Below, one piece after another: positions 1-11,140 of a DNA stretch of 64,000 bases. Each line of letters begins with the position of its first letter. Position 1 is the stretch's first letter. The notes under the pieces were generated by a model. It saw only the letters and a list, made by a program, of their open reading frames with translations, had not been told where the DNA came from and did not search any database. The position numbers were made by a program, and so were the translations under genes. Source of the stretch: a virus; IMG/VR virus record IMGVR_UViG_3300027708_000012, positions 124,001 to 188,000 of that record; one strand, 5' to 3'.

Positions 1-1
1 T

Positions 2-3000
2 AAATCTACAGATCAACTTGTAACTTATCTAGATGTAATAGATCCTATACAAGGTAAAATTGCAGGACCAGCCGATGAAGAATTGAAATATAAAACTTTT
101 TATGATCCTGCAGTTTATTCGCACAGTGACGGCACAGTATCGGTTACAGTTAGTACACAAACATACTGGTCAAAAAATCAATTAGGTCAACTATGGTGGG
201 ATTTAAGATCTGCAAAATTCATTGATCCTTATTTTAATAATATTCTTTACAAGTCTAATACTTGGAATAATCTTGCACCCGGCGCAACTATTGATATTTA
301 CGAATGGATTACTTCTTCGGTGTTGCCCGAGTCATGGGATGCTCAAGCCGATACTCCTGCAGGAATTGCGTTAGGTATTAGCGGTACAAGTTTATATGGT
401 AATAAAGTTTATAGTGTACGTCAACGATACAATAATATAACTAAAAAATTTACTAATGTTTATTATTTCTGGGTTAAGAATAGACGATTGACGCCGGCTA
501 TTACAGGCCGCCGTATTTCGGCGCTATCAGTTTCAAATTTGATATCGTCTCCAATTTCTGAAGGATACACATATCTTTCATTGATTGGTGGAGATTCGTT
601 TGCATTATCAAATTCTTACAAATACCTAGAAGGAAATAATACAGTATTGTCAGTAGAATACTGGACAACTGATAGCATACACAGAAATATCCATAGTCAG
701 TGGAAATTAATTAGCTCCGATAGTATTGTAGATTTACCTCATACTATTGAGCAAAAATGGATTGACAGTCTTTGCGGATCTGATATTGCCGGAAGAGTTG
801 TTCCTGATACAGAATTACCTCCTAAACTAAGATACGGTATTGAAAATCGTCCACGTCAAAGTATGTTTGTAAATCGTATTGAAACTTTAAAAGAATTTGT
901 TGAACTAACTAATATTTCTTTATTAAAGCATCAAATAACTAAGACACGGGATATTAGCAAACTAGAAGAGTATGATATTCATCCTACAGTAATACACGGA
1001 TTGTATGATAGCACTCTGGACACCGAAGCAGAACTATCATATACAAATGCAAATTTATTCCAGAGACCAAGTTTATCTCCAATTATAGTAGACGGTAAAA
1101 TTACTGGAATTATGATTATAAATTCAGGCAAGGGGTATTTAAATCCGCCATACATTCAGATATCTGGATCAGGCGAAGGCGCCATTGTAAGATCGGTAAT
1201 TGATTCTTCTGGTAGAATTATATCAGCAACTGTAGAGTCTTCAGGCTATGGATACGATGATAATACAACTTGCTCTGTAAGGGATTACTGTGTATTAGTT
1301 CTTAGCGATATTTCAGCAAATGGTGTGTGGAGTATATATTCTTACGATCCTACATATATTGATAATACAACAAGATCAGTAGTTGGCATATGGTCCCGAA
1401 CACAGACACAAAGTTACGATGTTAAAAATTATTGGACTTATGCCGACTGGTACGGATCATACACAGATACTTCTGGGAAAGTATTATTCACCGCTAGTCA
1501 GTATACCGCAGCGGATTTTAGTGTTGCAACCTATGCAGATTTAAATTCTATAGCAACAAAAATTGGTCAACTTGTTAAAGTATTAACTGTTAATACTGGT
1601 GGTTGGGAATTATTATACAAGTATGCTGATTCTTCTAGTATTGATTGGACACAAAGCTATAGTTTAGTTGGTATACAAAATGGTACATTGCAATTAAATT
1701 CTAACTTGTACGAAACTAGTTCAACTACTGTAGGCTATGATTCTGGTATATATGATAATACTGGATTTGATATTAAAGCAGCAACTGAATTAAGAAGAAT
1801 TTTAAATACTTTAAAAAATAATATTTTTATTAACGAGTTAAAGAGTTCTTATTTAGAATTATTTTTCAGCAGCATACATTATGCGCATAGTGAACAACTG
1901 TATCTTGATTGGATCTTTAAAACAAGTTTTGTTCGTGCCACACACAATGTAGGAGATCTAGGACAACCTGTTTATTATCCTGTGGATAATTTAAGTAATT
2001 TCCAAGATTATATTTCTGAAGTTAAACCTTATAAAACAAAAGTTCGAGAATATATTAGCAATTACACATCAACTGATATTTCTGAATCTGCTGTTACAGA
2101 TTTTGACTTGCCTCCAGTATTTTCTAATAATGCATTAGTTCCAGTAGAAACTCAGGTGGCAAATGAAGTATTAAAATTTAATTCTTCAGTTATAAACACA
2201 TATCCTTGGAAATTCTGGGCTGATACAGTTGGTTACTCTGTAACAGAACTAAAAATAGTTGACGGCGGTTCCGGTTATGTTACTTTACCAGAAGTAGTAA
2301 TATCTAGTAATAGTGGCGCAGGAGCAACAGCCAAAGCATTTTTTACTAACGGGGTAATTAATAGAATATTATTATTAACACAAGGTAGTGGCTATTTAAC
2401 TGCTCCTGTTGTTAGTTTAGTGGGCGGCCAATCAACCGGCGGTGTAGCAGCTAGGATTGTAGCTATCATCGGTAACGGATTAGCTAGAACTAATTCAGTA
2501 AACATAAAATTTGATAGACTAACATATACAAATTACGTTAATACATTGGATGTTACCGAAACATTTACTGGAACAGGTAGCAAACTACAATATTCTTTAA
2601 AATGGGCACCCAATGTACATGTTGGAAAGTCTTCAGTTTATATAGACAATAATATTGTTCTGCGAGAATTATATACTTTAAATATTGTTTCAAAAGTAGT
2701 AGGCGGATATACCCAATACTCTGGTACAATAACTTTTGAAACAGCGCCTACAACACTAGCATCTATTGTTGTAAATTACAAAAAAGATATATCGTTATTA
2801 AATGCTATAGATAGGATTGAATTTTTCTATGATCCAGCAGCTGGCGAAATAGGCAAAGAGTTTAATCAACTAATGCTAGGCATCGATTACGGCGGAACAA
2901 TTGTCGGTAATCTTGGATTCAACACTAGCAAGGGTTGGAATGATGTACCGTATGCTGTAAATGCATGGGATGTATTTGATCCAACATTTAATGATTATAT

Positions 3001-6000
3001 TATTACTGTTGGTGCAAATACACATAGTTTCAAACTACCTTATACTCCAAAGATAGGAACTGAAATTAATGTTTATTATTCTCAAAATTCAACAACAACA
3101 ACTCCGTCAGACGGTGTGTCGTTAAATTATAATTTTAATTTACTAATTAACCAACCAGTAGTATCAGTTGTTACTAATGTTTATTCAATAAGTTCAGTAG
3201 GTATAACTGCTTCTACAGCATTGGCAACTGTAAATGGAATTACTTCGCAATATGCAATATCTACTAATTTACAATCGGTTCTTACTTCAGTGTTTGGCGC
3301 CGTGGGACAAGGTGTAGTTGAGTTTGATCATGTATCAAATATAGTAGTAGGACAATTTGTGTCTGGCGCTGGTGTAGCAACTAATACCAAAGTAACATAT
3401 ATTTCAAATAAATTTGTTACATTGTCTACAAATCTTTCAGAAAATGCATCGGGCAACTACAACTTTTTTACTTTAGGAACATCTTTAACCTTAACCAGCA
3501 CTACAAATATTGATGCAGGGTTAAGTGTTATTGGTTTAGGATTTACAACGCAAACTGTAAGTAAAAAACTTAATTCTACTACAATTATATTATCAAGTCC
3601 TCCTGATTTAATTCCAAAAGTTGGAGAAGTAATAGAATTTACTAATAATAGTGCAGGATCTAAAATTATAAAAGTATCTTCTGTTGCAAATTTAAAGATA
3701 GGAGATGGCTGTGATATATCTACACATCAACTTGGTGTATTTGGATACAACACAAAAATAGTTAGCATAGATGTTATAAACTCTTCAGTAACATTAAATC
3801 AAATATTATTTGTTAATCTAGCAAATAATACAAGTTTAACATTTACTAGAATATTATCTCAACCTGTTGACGCTATTACATATGCAAACGGAACAGCAAC
3901 ATTAACAGAGGTTGTTCCAGTAGGCAGTGATATTTGCATATATGGAAAAATAGACCCAATTAGAATAGATGATCCTGCCTTTGGAACAAGTCAGCAAGCT
4001 AATCCGGATGCTAAAATACCTTCAATAATTATTGGAACAACACAACAACCATTATTAACGAGATATCCATTAGTAACTGGTTCTTTTGCATATGTCATAA
4101 CACTTCCTTTAGATTTTACAGTAAACAAAGGAGATGAATTTATTTTCCGCCAAAGTACAAGTGACGGATCAATTATTCCTTCAGATTACGATAGTGATAT
4201 TGTTGGCGGCGACATGGCTTATTCATCGGCGCAGGGATTACTGGCAGATGATATAGTTGTAGATGGTGACGGATTTACTACGCCAACATCAAGTCCAGCA
4301 CCAGAAGAAGTTGTTCCGGGACAAGTTGTTGATACCTTATCAATTAAAGTTTTTGACAAACCAACTGCTGGCAATGCTAATATACAAGTTAGTAATTATG
4401 TTGCAACTGGTTCTCAGGCAATTTTTGAATTACCTAAGATTTTTAGTAATTCTCAATCTATTATAGTTAAACTTGACGGAGTAATACAAACAGTTACTAC
4501 TGATTATATTATCAATTATGCAACACGATCTGTTACGTTTAATGCAACTCCGTCTGCAAAAGCAATTGTAAGTATCTTTACTATTGGTTTATCTGGGACT
4601 AACATTTTAGATATAGAATATTTTGTTGGTGATGGCACTACAACTGAATTTGTTACTAGAGCACCGTGGTTATCTGATGTTTATTCTTTGATATACGTTA
4701 ACGGTTTACTAGCTGATTATGTGTTATTTAAAACTGATAGCACTTATGATCTAGCAAATGCTACTGGAATCAGATTTGCTGTTGCTCCAGCTACCGGTGC
4801 AACAATTAATTATATTATTGTTTCAGGTAATCAACAAACATTTTCTGTGACAACTACAGAAAGAATTGCAACTAATGGAAGTAACACATATACATTGAAT
4901 ACTATCATAGGAAATTCATTTCCAAATGAATCGAATGTTATTGTTCGCGTTGATCAAAATATTTTGAGAGCTCCTAATGTTAGTTATTTTACTATTAAAT
5001 CTAATAAATTAACTTATTCTATTAATACTGATAAAATTCTTCCACAAAGTGTAAGTTTGCAAGATATAATTGTTTATGTTGATAACTTTACTTTGATATA
5101 TGGTAAAGACTATACAGTTGATCTTACTGGTATATCGATTAAAATTACTAAAGAAACATATAAAGCATATACAGGAAAACAATTAGTTATCAGTATACAA
5201 TATAATCAAGGATACATGTATAACCCTGCTACTAATCAAATAGTCTTTGCAAATTCTTATGATAGTTCACATGTAGTTGAAGTGATTTCATCATTCCGTC
5301 ACGATAGTTTAGATATACAAAGAACTGAAATAACAGCAAGAACAATTGAAAATATTACACCTGAGTCTTTGGTATATTACGAATACTTGTCCACACTTGG
5401 CGGTACAATAATATTAGATAGACCAGTAATAAATGAAAATTATATCTGGGTAATCAAGTCACGTGACGATACTAGAACCTTGTTAACACCAGGTGTTGAC
5501 TACATTCTACACGATAATCTTACAGAAATTCAATTGACTTCAACATTTGGTGTAAATGATTCAGTCGAATTAATAACTTTTGGTAGTAACATACTTAAAT
5601 CTGGTATTGCATATATGCAATTTAAAGATATGTTAAATCGAACAGTGTATAAACGATTAAGTTTGAAGAAACAAACTACATTGGCAAGTGACTTATTGTG
5701 GAATTCTACACAAATTGTATTAACTGATGCAAGCGAATTCCAATCACCTAACCAGTCAAGTAATGTACCAGGCGTTATTGAAATTCGAGGAGAGCGTATC
5801 GAGTATTTTAGTAAGGTTGGAAATATACTCAGTAACATACGCAGGGGAACATTGGGTACTGGAATTACTAGAATAAACAAAGCTGGTACATTTGTACAAG
5901 ACATTGGCAACGCAGAAACTATTCCTTATAAGGATTCGGTAAGTACAACAACGTTTGCAGCTAACGGTACTAATATTGTACCGCTGGGATTCACTCCATC

Positions 6001-6313
6001 AAGTGTAAATGAAATTGAAGTATTTGTCGGCGGCATTCGATTGAAGAAAGCACCTTATGAATTGTTTAATGTAAATTTAGGACCATATAGTAACAAGGAT
6101 ACTATTGTAAAGTTTGATGCAGAATTTACAGTTGACGGTCAGAGCAATCTGGTAACATTAACAAACGGCACACCTGAAACTGGAACTAGGGTCACAGTCA
6201 TTAAAACTACAGGAATTTCTTGGGACGGAAAAACCAGTGTAATGTCAGATACTAGCAAGATTGCTGAATTTATTAAATCAGAGCCAGGTATTTGGTATTC
6301 AGAATACAAATAA
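2..6313 (+). CDS. Giant virion structural protein, 5'-partial
   Basis: The reading frame is open from base 2 with no stop, so the gene begins upstream of the window; the first start-like codon is a TTG at base 83. At least 2,076 residues are visible. It is rich in Thr, Ser, Asn and Val, with many short beta-strand-like stretches and no enzyme motif. Glycine-rich modules of the type GSGY..P.V recur near bases 1096-1260 and 2250-2430. The C-terminal third repeats VFVGGIRL-type segments typical of adhesin or fibre domains. It heads a run of tail-fibre genes, so I infer a baseplate or tail-fibre-associated structural protein. The exact T4 counterpart cannot be assigned. Confidence 0.75.
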   Translation, partial: KSTDQLVTYLDVIDPIQGKIAGPADEELKYKTFYDPAVYSHSDGTVSVTVSTQTYWSKNQLGQLWWDLRSAKFIDPYFNNILYKSNTWNNLAPGATIDIYEWITSSVLPESWDAQADTPAGIALGISGTSLYGNKVYSVRQRYNNITKKFTNVYYFWVKNRRLTPAITGRRISALSVSNLISSPISEGYTYLSLIGGDSFALSNSYKYLEGNNTVLSVEYWTTDSIHRNIHSQWKLISSDSIVDLPHTIEQKWIDSLCGSDIAGRVVPDTELPPKLRYGIENRPRQSMFVNRIETLKEFVELTNISLLKHQITKTRDISKLEEYDIHPTVIHGLYDSTLDTEAELSYTNANLFQRPSLSPIIVDGKITGIMIINSGKGYLNPPYIQISGSGEGAIVRSVIDSSGRIISATVESSGYGYDDNTTCSVRDYCVLVLSDISANGVWSIYSYDPTYIDNTTRSVVGIWSRTQTQSYDVKNYWTYADWYGSYTDTSGKVLFTASQYTAADFSVATYADLNSIATKIGQLVKVLTVNTGGWELLYKYADSSSIDWTQSYSLVGIQNGTLQLNSNLYETSSTTVGYDSGIYDNTGFDIKAATELRRILNTLKNNIFINELKSSYLELFFSSIHYAHSEQLYLDWIFKTSFVRATHNVGDLGQPVYYPVDNLSNFQDYISEVKPYKTKVREYISNYTSTDISESAVTDFDLPPVFSNNALVPVETQVANEVLKFNSSVINTYPWKFWADTVGYSVTELKIVDGGSGYVTLPEVVISSNSGAGATAKAFFTNGVINRILLLTQGSGYLTAPVVSLVGGQSTGGVAARIVAIIGNGLARTNSVNIKFDRLTYTNYVNTLDVTETFTGTGSKLQYSLKWAPNVHVGKSSVYIDNNIVLRELYTLNIVSKVVGGYTQYSGTITFETAPTTLASIVVNYKKDISLLNAIDRIEFFYDPAAGEIGKEFNQLMLGIDYGGTIVGNLGFNTSKGWNDVPYAVNAWDVFDPTFNDYIITVGANTHSFKLPYTPKIGTEINVYYSQNSTTTTPSDGVSLNYNFNLLINQPVVSVVTNVYSISSVGITASTALATVNGITSQYAISTNLQSVLTSVFGAVGQGVVEFDHVSNIVVGQFVSGAGVATNTKVTYISNKFVTLSTNLSENASGNYNFFTLGTSLTLTSTTNIDAGLSVIGLGFTTQTVSKKLNSTTIILSSPPDLIPKVGEVIEFTNNSAGSKIIKVSSVANLKIGDGCDISTHQLGVFGYNTKIVSIDVINSSVTLNQILFVNLANNTSLTFTRILSQPVDAITYANGTATLTEVVPVGSDICIYGKIDPIRIDDPAFGTSQQANPDAKIPSIIIGTTQQPLLTRYPLVTGSFAYVITLPLDFTVNKGDEFIFRQSTSDGSIIPSDYDSDIVGGDMAYSSAQGLLADDIVVDGDGFTTPTSSPAPEEVVPGQVVDTLSIKVFDKPTAGNANIQVSNYVATGSQAIFELPKIFSNSQSIIVKLDGVIQTVTTDYIINYATRSVTFNATPSAKAIVSIFTIGLSGTNILDIEYFVGDGTTTEFVTRAPWLSDVYSLIYVNGLLADYVLFKTDSTYDLANATGIRFAVAPATGATINYIIVSGNQQTFSVTTTERIATNGSNTYTLNTIIGNSFPNESNVIVRVDQNILRAPNVSYFTIKSNKLTYSINTDKILPQSVSLQDIIVYVDNFTLIYGKDYTVDLTGISIKITKETYKAYTGKQLVISIQYNQGYMYNPATNQIVFANSYDSSHVVEVISSFRHDSLDIQRTEITARTIENITPESLVYYEYLSTLGGTIILDRPVINENYIWVIKSRDDTRTLLTPGVDYILHDNLTEIQLTSTFGVNDSVELITFGSNILKSGIAYMQFKDMLNRTVYKRLSLKKQTTLASDLLWNSTQIVLTDASEFQSPNQSSNVPGVIEIRGERIEYFSKVGNILSNIRRGTLGTGITRINKAGTFVQDIGNAETIPYKDSVSTTTFAANGTNIVPLGFTPSSVNEIEVFVGGIRLKKAPYELFNVNLGPYSNKDTIVKFDAEFTVDGQSNLVTLTNGTPETGTRVTVIKTTGISWDGKTSVMSDTSKIAEFIKSEPGIWYSEYK

Positions 6314-6341
6314 ATTATAAAATACCTAGTTAATAATAGCA

Positions 6342-6349
6342 GATAAATA
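6342..6349 (+). promoter_or_regulatory. T4-late-like promoter box (GATAAATA)
   Basis: The octamer differs by one base from the T4 late consensus TATAAATA and is followed by C. It lies 20 bases upstream of the ATG at 6370, in the only gap between two structural genes, which suits late transcription. It was assigned by motif alone. Confidence 0.4.
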
Positions 6350-6369
6350 CTAAACAAAGAGAGATCAAC

Positions 6370-6981
6370 ATGCAGACTAAAGACGCAACTGGAATTCATA
6401 TAGAAGGGCATATTAAGATATTTGACCCCGTTTCGAAAGAAATTTATATTGATAAACGTAATGCCATTCATTATGAAAACATGAGTATTGCCTTGGCACA
6501 GTCGTTGTCTAACAGTAATACTGGCGGATTTATATATGAAATGAATTTTGGAAACGGCGGCACAGCGGTGGATCCTACAGGGATTATCACATATCTCACA
6601 CCAAATTCAAGCGGATCTAATGCTAGTTTGTATAATAAAACTTATAGTAAGGTAGTAGATCCTAGTAGCAGCACTAATACCGACCCTACAAGGAATTTTA
6701 CAGAAGTAAGACATGCAACAGGTACAAACTATACCGATATTTTTGTAACTTGCTTACTAGACTACGGCGAACCTAGCGGCCAAACAGCATTTGACACTAC
6801 TTCAGATATTAATAGTACATTCACTTTTGATGAATTGGGATTAAGAAGTTATAGTACTGTAGGCGAAAGTTTATTATTAACTCATGTTGTATTTCATCCT
6901 GTATTAAAAAGTCTTAACAGACTAATACAGATTGATTATACTGTACGTATTCAGAGTTTAACTGGCCTTGTGTCAGTTTAA
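6370..6981 (+). CDS. Putative baseplate or tail structural protein
   Basis: A 203-residue protein with no recognised catalytic motif. The N-terminus (THIS region carries GHIKIFDP) and the central Ser/Thr/Asn-rich segment look like a beta-rich structural protein. It sits between the giant structural gene and the tail-collar fibre gene, 11 bases from the latter, so it is most likely a virion component such as a fibre adaptor. Start chosen at the ATG that follows AGAGAG. Confidence 0.6.
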   Translation: MQTKDATGIHIEGHIKIFDPVSKEIYIDKRNAIHYENMSIALAQSLSNSNTGGFIYEMNFGNGGTAVDPTGIITYLTPNSSGSNASLYNKTYSKVVDPSSSTNTDPTRNFTEVRHATGTNYTDIFVTCLLDYGEPSGQTAFDTTSDINSTFTFDELGLRSYSTVGESLLLTHVVFHPVLKSLNRLIQIDYTVRIQSLTGLVSV

Positions 6982-6992
6982 GGAGTTAGCAA

Positions 6993-9200
6993 ATGACTTA
7001 TCAAGTTCAATTTACTGATTCTACTAATCCTAATAAACCTCCGATTATAGTTGCTGACGGAACAATAAACACTGATTCTACTAGTATTGGATTCGTAGGC
7101 CAGTCATATCCGGGGTATGCTCCAATTGTTGCTGACAATTTATTGCACATGCTAGAAAATTTTGCAGCACCGTTTGCTCCCTCAAACCCTGTTCAAGGAC
7201 AGCTTTGGTACGATACTAATTCGAGCACTTTGAAAATTTTTGATAGTACTAACTGGGTAACAGCAGGAAATTTAAAAAAAGGTACAGCAGCACCTGCTGT
7301 ATCTAGTAGTTTACAAGGCGACTTGTGGTCGAATACTTCAACAAATCAGTTGTATTTGTTTACAGGAAGTAATTGGACACTAGTTGGCCCACAATTTAGT
7401 ATAGGCACACAAACAGGTCCTAGCGTAGATGCCATTATTGATAGTAATAACGTTAGTCATTATGTTATTTCTATGTATGCAAATAACAATATTATTTCTA
7501 TAATCAGTAAAGAAAAGTTTATTCCAAAAGCAGCCATTCCTGGATTTAGTATTATAAATGAAGGTATTAATCTTAGTTCAATAGACAGTACTAGTACTAC
7601 TAATCCAACTAGATTTTGGGGAATTGCTCAGCAAGCAGATGCACTATATTACAATGGCATTACTGTTCCTGCTACAAATTTTTTAAGAAGTGATATAGTA
7701 AGTACTACAGCTAATCAGTTAAACATTCAGTCAGACTCTGGTTTAGGTGTCGGATCTAATTTAGGTTTTATTATAGACATTGAAAATGGTAGTCCTACAT
7801 TAAAATCTACTCTAGCTGGTACAAATCTTAATATTAAATTAACAACTTCCGGCGGAGTAACTAATACTGTAATACATGCCGATTCTTCAGGAAAAGTAGG
7901 TATAAACACACTTGCACCATCTTCTGCACTAGATGTTTCAGGACTAATTACGGCCAGTACAGGATTAAAAATTACAGGAACTACTGACAGTAGTTACTCT
8001 CCGGGTACATTATTTACAACAGCAACAGGTAGTATAGTTACGCAGGGCGGTTTGAGTGTTGCTAAAAAATCAAATTTTGGCGGAGATGTTACTAGCTTTG
8101 GACAATACATCCTAAATCGCCTAGATGCTAATGCAAGCCCAATTGCTGCATCAGTTATTGTGCCAGGATATTCATCTAATACAGCTGAAGCAACTCTTTT
8201 AAATATTCCTAATATTGTAAATCCACTATACGATATAGGAACAGAAACACGACGTTTTAGAAATATATTTGCTACTAACTTTTCTGGAAATTTTACAGGA
8301 ACGTTTACTGGTACATTAGAAGGAAGTGCTAACGGAACAGCCGCCGCATTATCTAGTCCTACCGTTTTTAGTTTAATTGGAGATGTAACTAGTAATAGTG
8401 TTAGTTTTAACGGACAGTCTGAAACAGGCACAGCAATATTCAGTACATCAATTAATCAGAATTTTATCTCAGGTAAAACTGCAGCAACTGATTCATTAAT
8501 AAACGACGAATTTTTAGTATATCGATCTGGAACAGGTTTACTAAAAATGTCAAAAGCTGTGCTTACTAATCATATAGCAACTATTCCAGTTGGTACAATT
8601 TTGCCTTTTGCGGGAACATCTATACCTACAGGATATTTACTATGCGACGGCTCAGAAGTATTAATAGCAACATACTCGGATTTATATTCAGTTATTGGGT
8701 ATGCTTATAAAGCACCGGGATTATTAGACGGTCTTGGCACGTTTGGACTTCCAGATCTACGTGGGCGTTTCCCGCTAGGAGCTGATAATATGAATAATAA
8801 TATTACAGTTCCGAGTAAGGACGGTTCAGGAAATCAAGTAAGCACTTCTTTAGACCTAAACGGTAACCCTAGCTTGGTTGCACATCGTGTTAACGAGATA
8901 ACGGCTACAATAATCGGACAAGGTAATACTTACGCAACAGAATCAAAAACATTAGAAAATAGTAATTTACCAGATCATACACATAGTTTAAATGACGGTA
9001 CTAGTCAATTCTATGCTGTTAATACTCCTACAGAAGCAAGCGATAGAAATGCCATTCCAAACAAGGGTACATCTGGTGAAAGTGGAACAGGATCTGGTAT
9101 TTTAAACACAGGTAGTGTGAATGGAACTACAGGCCTACCTGTAAATATAATGAATCCTTATCAGACTATTAACTATATAATTTTTACTGGTATAATCTAA
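6993..9200 (+). CDS. Tail fibre protein with phage tail collar domain
   Basis: A 735-residue fibre protein. Residues 1-80 form an N-terminal module ending in GQLWYDT that recurs in the next two genes and probably attaches the fibre to the tail. The middle is repetitive, with Gly, Thr and Ser. Residues about 532-600 carry the tail collar pattern (PFAGTSIPTGYLLCDG, then LPDLRGRFPLGAD). The C-terminus NYIIFTGII is the usual ending of collar-type fibres. It likely binds the host surface. A GGAG ribosome binding site precedes the ATG. Confidence 0.85.
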   Translation: MTYQVQFTDSTNPNKPPIIVADGTINTDSTSIGFVGQSYPGYAPIVADNLLHMLENFAAPFAPSNPVQGQLWYDTNSSTLKIFDSTNWVTAGNLKKGTAAPAVSSSLQGDLWSNTSTNQLYLFTGSNWTLVGPQFSIGTQTGPSVDAIIDSNNVSHYVISMYANNNIISIISKEKFIPKAAIPGFSIINEGINLSSIDSTSTTNPTRFWGIAQQADALYYNGITVPATNFLRSDIVSTTANQLNIQSDSGLGVGSNLGFIIDIENGSPTLKSTLAGTNLNIKLTTSGGVTNTVIHADSSGKVGINTLAPSSALDVSGLITASTGLKITGTTDSSYSPGTLFTTATGSIVTQGGLSVAKKSNFGGDVTSFGQYILNRLDANASPIAASVIVPGYSSNTAEATLLNIPNIVNPLYDIGTETRRFRNIFATNFSGNFTGTFTGTLEGSANGTAAALSSPTVFSLIGDVTSNSVSFNGQSETGTAIFSTSINQNFISGKTAATDSLINDEFLVYRSGTGLLKMSKAVLTNHIATIPVGTILPFAGTSIPTGYLLCDGSEVLIATYSDLYSVIGYAYKAPGLLDGLGTFGLPDLRGRFPLGADNMNNNITVPSKDGSGNQVSTSLDLNGNPSLVAHRVNEITATIIGQGNTYATESKTLENSNLPDHTHSLNDGTSQFYAVNTPTEASDRNAIPNKGTSGESGTGSGILNTGSVNGTTGLPVNIMNPYQTINYIIFTGII

Positions 9201-9201
9201 A

Positions 9202-11106
9202 ATGAGCTATAATATAACCCTTACCGACGGAACAAGTTTAACTGTTATTTCAGACGGCCAGATTGATCAAATCCATACCGATCTTACATTAATAGGAAAA
9301 AACACTACAAGTTACGGTGTGTTTTTTAACGATAATTTTGTAAGATTATTAGAAAATTTTGCAAACACCAGTCAGCCAAATCATCCGTTAATAGGACAAC
9401 TATGGTTTGACACTGCAGAAAGTAGACTTAAAGTCTATAACGGAACTTCGTTTACTACTACCAATGGTACAATAGTTTCTCCTACTAGTCCAGTTAGTAT
9501 CTCTAAAGGAGATATTTGGATTGATAGTACAAATGGACAATTATGGTTTAATGATGGCCTTTCTAATAAACTTGCTGGCCCGTCTTACTCAACCATGCAA
9601 GGCGAAAGCGGCTTGTTTACAAAAACAAGATTAGATGTTAATGGCGCAGAACATATTATTGTAGAATTAAAAGTTGGAAGTACAACTCTTGGTATTTTTA
9701 GCAAGGATACTTTTATTCCTGCTGATTCAATTCCGGGATTTAGTACAACAGCAAAATTTTTAGGATACCAAGTTGGCACAGTTTTAACAGTTACTTCAAT
9801 AACCAGCGGACAATTAGGAGTAGGGCAAACTATATTTGGTAATATTATATTTGCTAATACACAAATAACAGAACAGTTAACAGGCGATACTGGCAATGTT
9901 GGTACATATGCTGTTAGTAATAGTAACATAGTAGGTAGTGTACAATCTCCAGTAGCATTAAGTTCAACAAATGATATAATTAAAGTTGGATTTAACACAA
10001 GCGCCTACCCTGGTATTGTTTTTAACACAGTCGTTAGTAAGGCACAACAATTATTAGCTGCTGACGGTAGCTTGAAGACAGCTGAAAGTTTTCTTTCTTC
10101 TCAAGAAAATTCTTCTACAACAGGTACACTAGTAATACAGAACGATAATCCGCTGGTATTAGGAGGTTATTCAGATTTTGAATTAGATATTAATAGATCG
10201 ACAAATACTATTATAATGCAGTCGACTGTTATAAATCAAAATTTTCAAATTAATCTTAAAAGCGGAGGAGCAACAGCAACTCCGATTTATGTAAACGCAC
10301 AGGATAAAAAAGTAGGAATTTTTACCACAACACCAACTGCTATGTTGGATGTTGCTGGTAGTGTTAAAATTCAAGGAGATCTTACTGTACAAGGTAATGT
10401 TACTACAGTGAGTAGTACTTCAGTAAGCGTAGCAGATAAAAATATTGTCTTAGGTAATACAGCTACACCAACGGATACTACAGCTAGTGGCGGTGGAATA
10501 ACTCTAGCAGGATTGACATCAAAAATTATTGCATGGGATTCTGTAACTAACAACGGATCAACTAACACAGGATATTGGAATTTTACAGATAACATCAACG
10601 TTGGAAGTAGTTCGTTAGGATACTATATTAATGGCCAAAATGTATTGAGTTTAACAAGTTTAGGTAGCACTATAACTAGCGCACCAGGGCTTACTAGTGT
10701 AGGAATATTAACTAGTGTTCAAGCAGGAAATTTGTCCATTGTTGGTTCTACGATTTCTTATACTAGTATACAAACTTCAGGAGATGTTAAACTTCAACCA
10801 AAAGGTACAGGATCAGTAGATGTTAGTAGTACAAAAATTATTAATCTTGCAACTCCTACAAACGGAACAGATGCAACTAATAAATCATATGTAGATTCTT
10901 CTATAAAATTAGCACCTCTAGGTATAAGTTTAAATACTACCGGACAAACTGATACTACAATTGGTACATTACTATTAGCTACTATTTTCCCTGTAGCAGA
11001 GCATCCAAATGGTACAAAATGCAGAGTACAGTGCTCAGATTTAACAATAAAATTGTATGAAGTAGCGGGCGGTGTGTGGAGTTGGCAACAAAATATTCCT
11101 TTCTAA
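9202..11106 (+). CDS. Tail fibre protein
   Basis: A 634-residue paralogue of its neighbours. Residues 1-80 match their N-terminal module (TDLTLIGKN, LLENFAN, GQLWFDT). Residues about 186-250 hold a module (LTVTSITSGQLGVGQ, QLTGDTG, GTY) that reappears near the N-terminus of the 12693-14864 protein, so fibre modules are being shuffled. Around residue 555 the motif TDATNKSYVD is the kind found near trimerising stalks of phage fibres. It starts one base after the previous stop codon. Confidence 0.8.
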   Translation: MSYNITLTDGTSLTVISDGQIDQIHTDLTLIGKNTTSYGVFFNDNFVRLLENFANTSQPNHPLIGQLWFDTAESRLKVYNGTSFTTTNGTIVSPTSPVSISKGDIWIDSTNGQLWFNDGLSNKLAGPSYSTMQGESGLFTKTRLDVNGAEHIIVELKVGSTTLGIFSKDTFIPADSIPGFSTTAKFLGYQVGTVLTVTSITSGQLGVGQTIFGNIIFANTQITEQLTGDTGNVGTYAVSNSNIVGSVQSPVALSSTNDIIKVGFNTSAYPGIVFNTVVSKAQQLLAADGSLKTAESFLSSQENSSTTGTLVIQNDNPLVLGGYSDFELDINRSTNTIIMQSTVINQNFQINLKSGGATATPIYVNAQDKKVGIFTTTPTAMLDVAGSVKIQGDLTVQGNVTTVSSTSVSVADKNIVLGNTATPTDTTASGGGITLAGLTSKIIAWDSVTNNGSTNTGYWNFTDNINVGSSSLGYYINGQNVLSLTSLGSTITSAPGLTSVGILTSVQAGNLSIVGSTISYTSIQTSGDVKLQPKGTGSVDVSSTKIINLATPTNGTDATNKSYVDSSIKLAPLGISLNTTGQTDTTIGTLLLATIFPVAEHPNGTKCRVQCSDLTIKLYEVAGGVWSWQQNIPF

Positions 11107-11111
11107 ACCGA

Positions 11112-11119
11112 CATAAATA
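11112..11119 (+). promoter_or_regulatory. T4-late-like promoter box (CATAAATA)
   Basis: One mismatch to TATAAATA, 21 bases upstream of the ATG at 11141, with an AAGGAAAAGG ribosome binding site between. The position in a short gap before a fibre gene fits a late promoter. Confidence 0.35.
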
Positions 11120-11140
11120 TACAAACAAGGAAAAGGCGCA

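Noticed and set aside
5530-5910. 126-residue minus-strand frame inside the giant structural gene
   Set aside because: It lies wholly within a long real gene and has no similarity or ribosome binding site.
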